34,193 nt of DNA from Snowella sp. (GTDB lineage: Bacteria > Cyanobacteriota > Cyanobacteriia > Cyanobacteriales > Microcystaceae): assembly GCA_003249095.1 (NCBI GenBank), contig QBMS01000033.1, positions 1 through 34,193 of the forward strand. Reading direction: 5' to 3'. The translations under genes were made by a program, and so were the position numbers. The notes beneath the pieces were generated by a model, which did no database searches, was not told the DNA's origin, and saw only the letters and a list, made by a program, of their open reading frames with translations. Shown in pieces: positions 33,098 through 34,193 of this stretch. Position 1 is the first letter of the stretch. The number at the start of each line of letters is the position of its first letter.

Positions 33098-34193
33098 ATG
33101 AATTTAAAATTAACTAAGCTTGATGATGAAGGCGTAAAACGTCTTTTTATTGGTGCAATTGTTATTACCCTAGCTATTTTTTTAGTAAAATTTTGTTTAA
33201 CAGGATTTGGCGTTTTTGGTGATGGTATTGGTTATTATGGTCCCCTGCGATCGCTGTTATTCGACGGTGATTTAAGGGTCTTAAATGAGCATGAATTTTA
33301 TTCTCAATCGGCTTCTATTTTTGGTGGTGCAGTGCGTTCGACGGGGCCAGGTGTGGAATATAGTAAATACACCATTGGCATGGGTCTTATTCTTTTGCCT
33401 TTTTTTGCGATCGGGCATTTAGTTGCCTTAGCTCTCGGTTTAATCGGGGTAAATGTCGAAGCCAATGGCCTAACCTGGCCCTACGAATTATTTTATTGTT
33501 TGGGCAGTATCGGCTTAGGCATTACGGGTTTATGGTTGAGTTACCGCACGGCACGACACTATTTTAGTCCAACGGCTTGCGCGATCGCGGTGGGAGGAAT
33601 TTGGTTTGCCTCTCCTCTGACCTATTATTTGTTAATTGAAGTCTCAATGTCCCATGCAGTTTCCCAATTTTTAATTTCTCTATTTTTATATTTTTGTATT
33701 ACAAAATCTTGGAAAAAAGAACGGCGATTACAAATAGTATTAGGGGGGATTTTAGGCATAGCGGCCTTGGTTCGTCCCCAGGATATTTTATTTATTATTG
33801 TTCCTATTTTAATCGGTTGGTTAGGAATAGAAGAAAATTCAAATCCTCAAGTTAAAAAAATAAATTTTCGAGACCTATTCCGATTTCAGTATTTAAACGC
33901 GATCGCCTTAATTTTAGTCGTAACAGTTTTAATGCAATTACCCCAACTTATTATTTATATCTGGCAATACGGAGGGTTGAATCGTATTCCCTACCTAGAA
34001 GAAGGAAAAGCGAGGGGCTATGGACAAAGTTTTCATTGGTTACAACCCGAAATGTTTAAAGTGTTATTTTCAGGTTATCGAGGATTATTTACTTGGCATC
34101 CTTTAACGCTATTAGCTGTCATAGGCTTAGGACTTTTAGCAAAAAAAATGACTCGTCTAGCTTGTATTTTATTAATAGCAGTGGGTTTACAAG
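33098..34193 (+). CDS. Polytopic membrane protein, glycosyltransferase (GT39/ArnT)-like, 3' truncated
   Basis: An ATG at 33098 opens a frame that runs to the window end without a stop (365 codons seen). The protein is strongly hydrophobic, with at least eight membrane segments. An early periplasmic-type loop contains FGDGIGYYGPLRSLLFDGDL and later RSTGPGVEYSKYTIG. A first-loop Asp/Glu pair after the first helix (FGDG, EHEF) is typical of GT-C fold transferases that use lipid-linked sugars. Further on, IAALVRPQDILFIIVP and YGGLNRIPYLEEGKARGYGQ are seen. The family assignment is tentative, since the C-terminal part lies outside the window. It is 90 bp downstream of mutM on the same strand. Confidence 0.7.
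   Translation, partial: MNLKLTKLDDEGVKRLFIGAIVITLAIFLVKFCLTGFGVFGDGIGYYGPLRSLLFDGDLRVLNEHEFYSQSASIFGGAVRSTGPGVEYSKYTIGMGLILLPFFAIGHLVALALGLIGVNVEANGLTWPYELFYCLGSIGLGITGLWLSYRTARHYFSPTACAIAVGGIWFASPLTYYLLIEVSMSHAVSQFLISLFLYFCITKSWKKERRLQIVLGGILGIAALVRPQDILFIIVPILIGWLGIEENSNPQVKKINFRDLFRFQYLNAIALILVVTVLMQLPQLIIYIWQYGGLNRIPYLEEGKARGYGQSFHWLQPEMFKVLFSGYRGLFTWHPLTLLAVIGLGLLAKKMTRLACILLIAVGLQ

Overview
The window looks like chromosomal DNA of a unicellular, low-to-moderate G+C cyanobacterium. Three photosynthesis genes (petB, petD, psaE), an IctB-family protein, DUF4912, MEKHLA and Uma2 proteins, and very frequent HIP1 octamers (GCGATCGC) all point that way. The gene style resembles Microcystis, Cyanothece, Crocosphaera or Synechocystis relatives, but the genus cannot be fixed from sequence alone. 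No rRNA, tRNA, CRISPR array or intact insertion sequence was seen.

Layout. 0.2-5.1 kb: a GntR/FCD repressor (probably a TTG start) is divergent from a two-gene xanthine dehydrogenase operon, and a perfect 15-bp palindrome plus a near copy lie between them. 5.1-6.5 kb: the petB-petD operon (cytochrome b6f) with a clear terminator. 6.5-13.2 kb: an accessory, defence-like island. It holds a RapA-like SNF2 helicase followed by an unrecognised coiled-coil protein, a frameshifted AT-rich CoiA-like nuclease gene, a ParE/RelE toxin-antitoxin pair and a DUF433/DUF5615 pair. Repeats built around HIP1 sites separate the last two modules. 13.2-15 kb: leuC, with a decayed DUF433 fragment upstream. 15.1-18.7 kb: a family 2 glycosyltransferase, about 640 bp of non-coding DNA with two hairpins, a DUF4912 protein and a HAD phosphatase.

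18.7-25 kb, nearly all on the minus strand: queG, a RES/Xre-type toxin-antitoxin module with a duplicated 16-bp operator-like element, a MEKHLA protein, an IctB-family membrane protein, a MAPEG protein, a Uma2 nuclease-fold protein and rsmG. A decayed copy of the MEKHLA 3' end sits on the other side of the RES module. 25-34 kb: recJ, ureC (urease alpha, without ureA or ureB nearby), an FMN reductase, a DUF3750 protein, a DppC-like permease, a GNAT acetyltransferase, psaE, mutM and the start of a large membrane protein cut by the window end.

How the genes work together. Purine oxidation (xdh) and urease both belong to nitrogen scavenging but are far apart here. Three toxin-antitoxin modules, a helicase operon, a nuclease-like gene and several gene remnants mark 6.5-15 kb and 19.7-21.1 kb as sites of gene gain and decay between otherwise ordinary housekeeping genes. 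The most plausible undescribed system is the SNF2 helicase plus coiled-coil pair at 6994-9833. That function is inferred from architecture and neighbourhood only.
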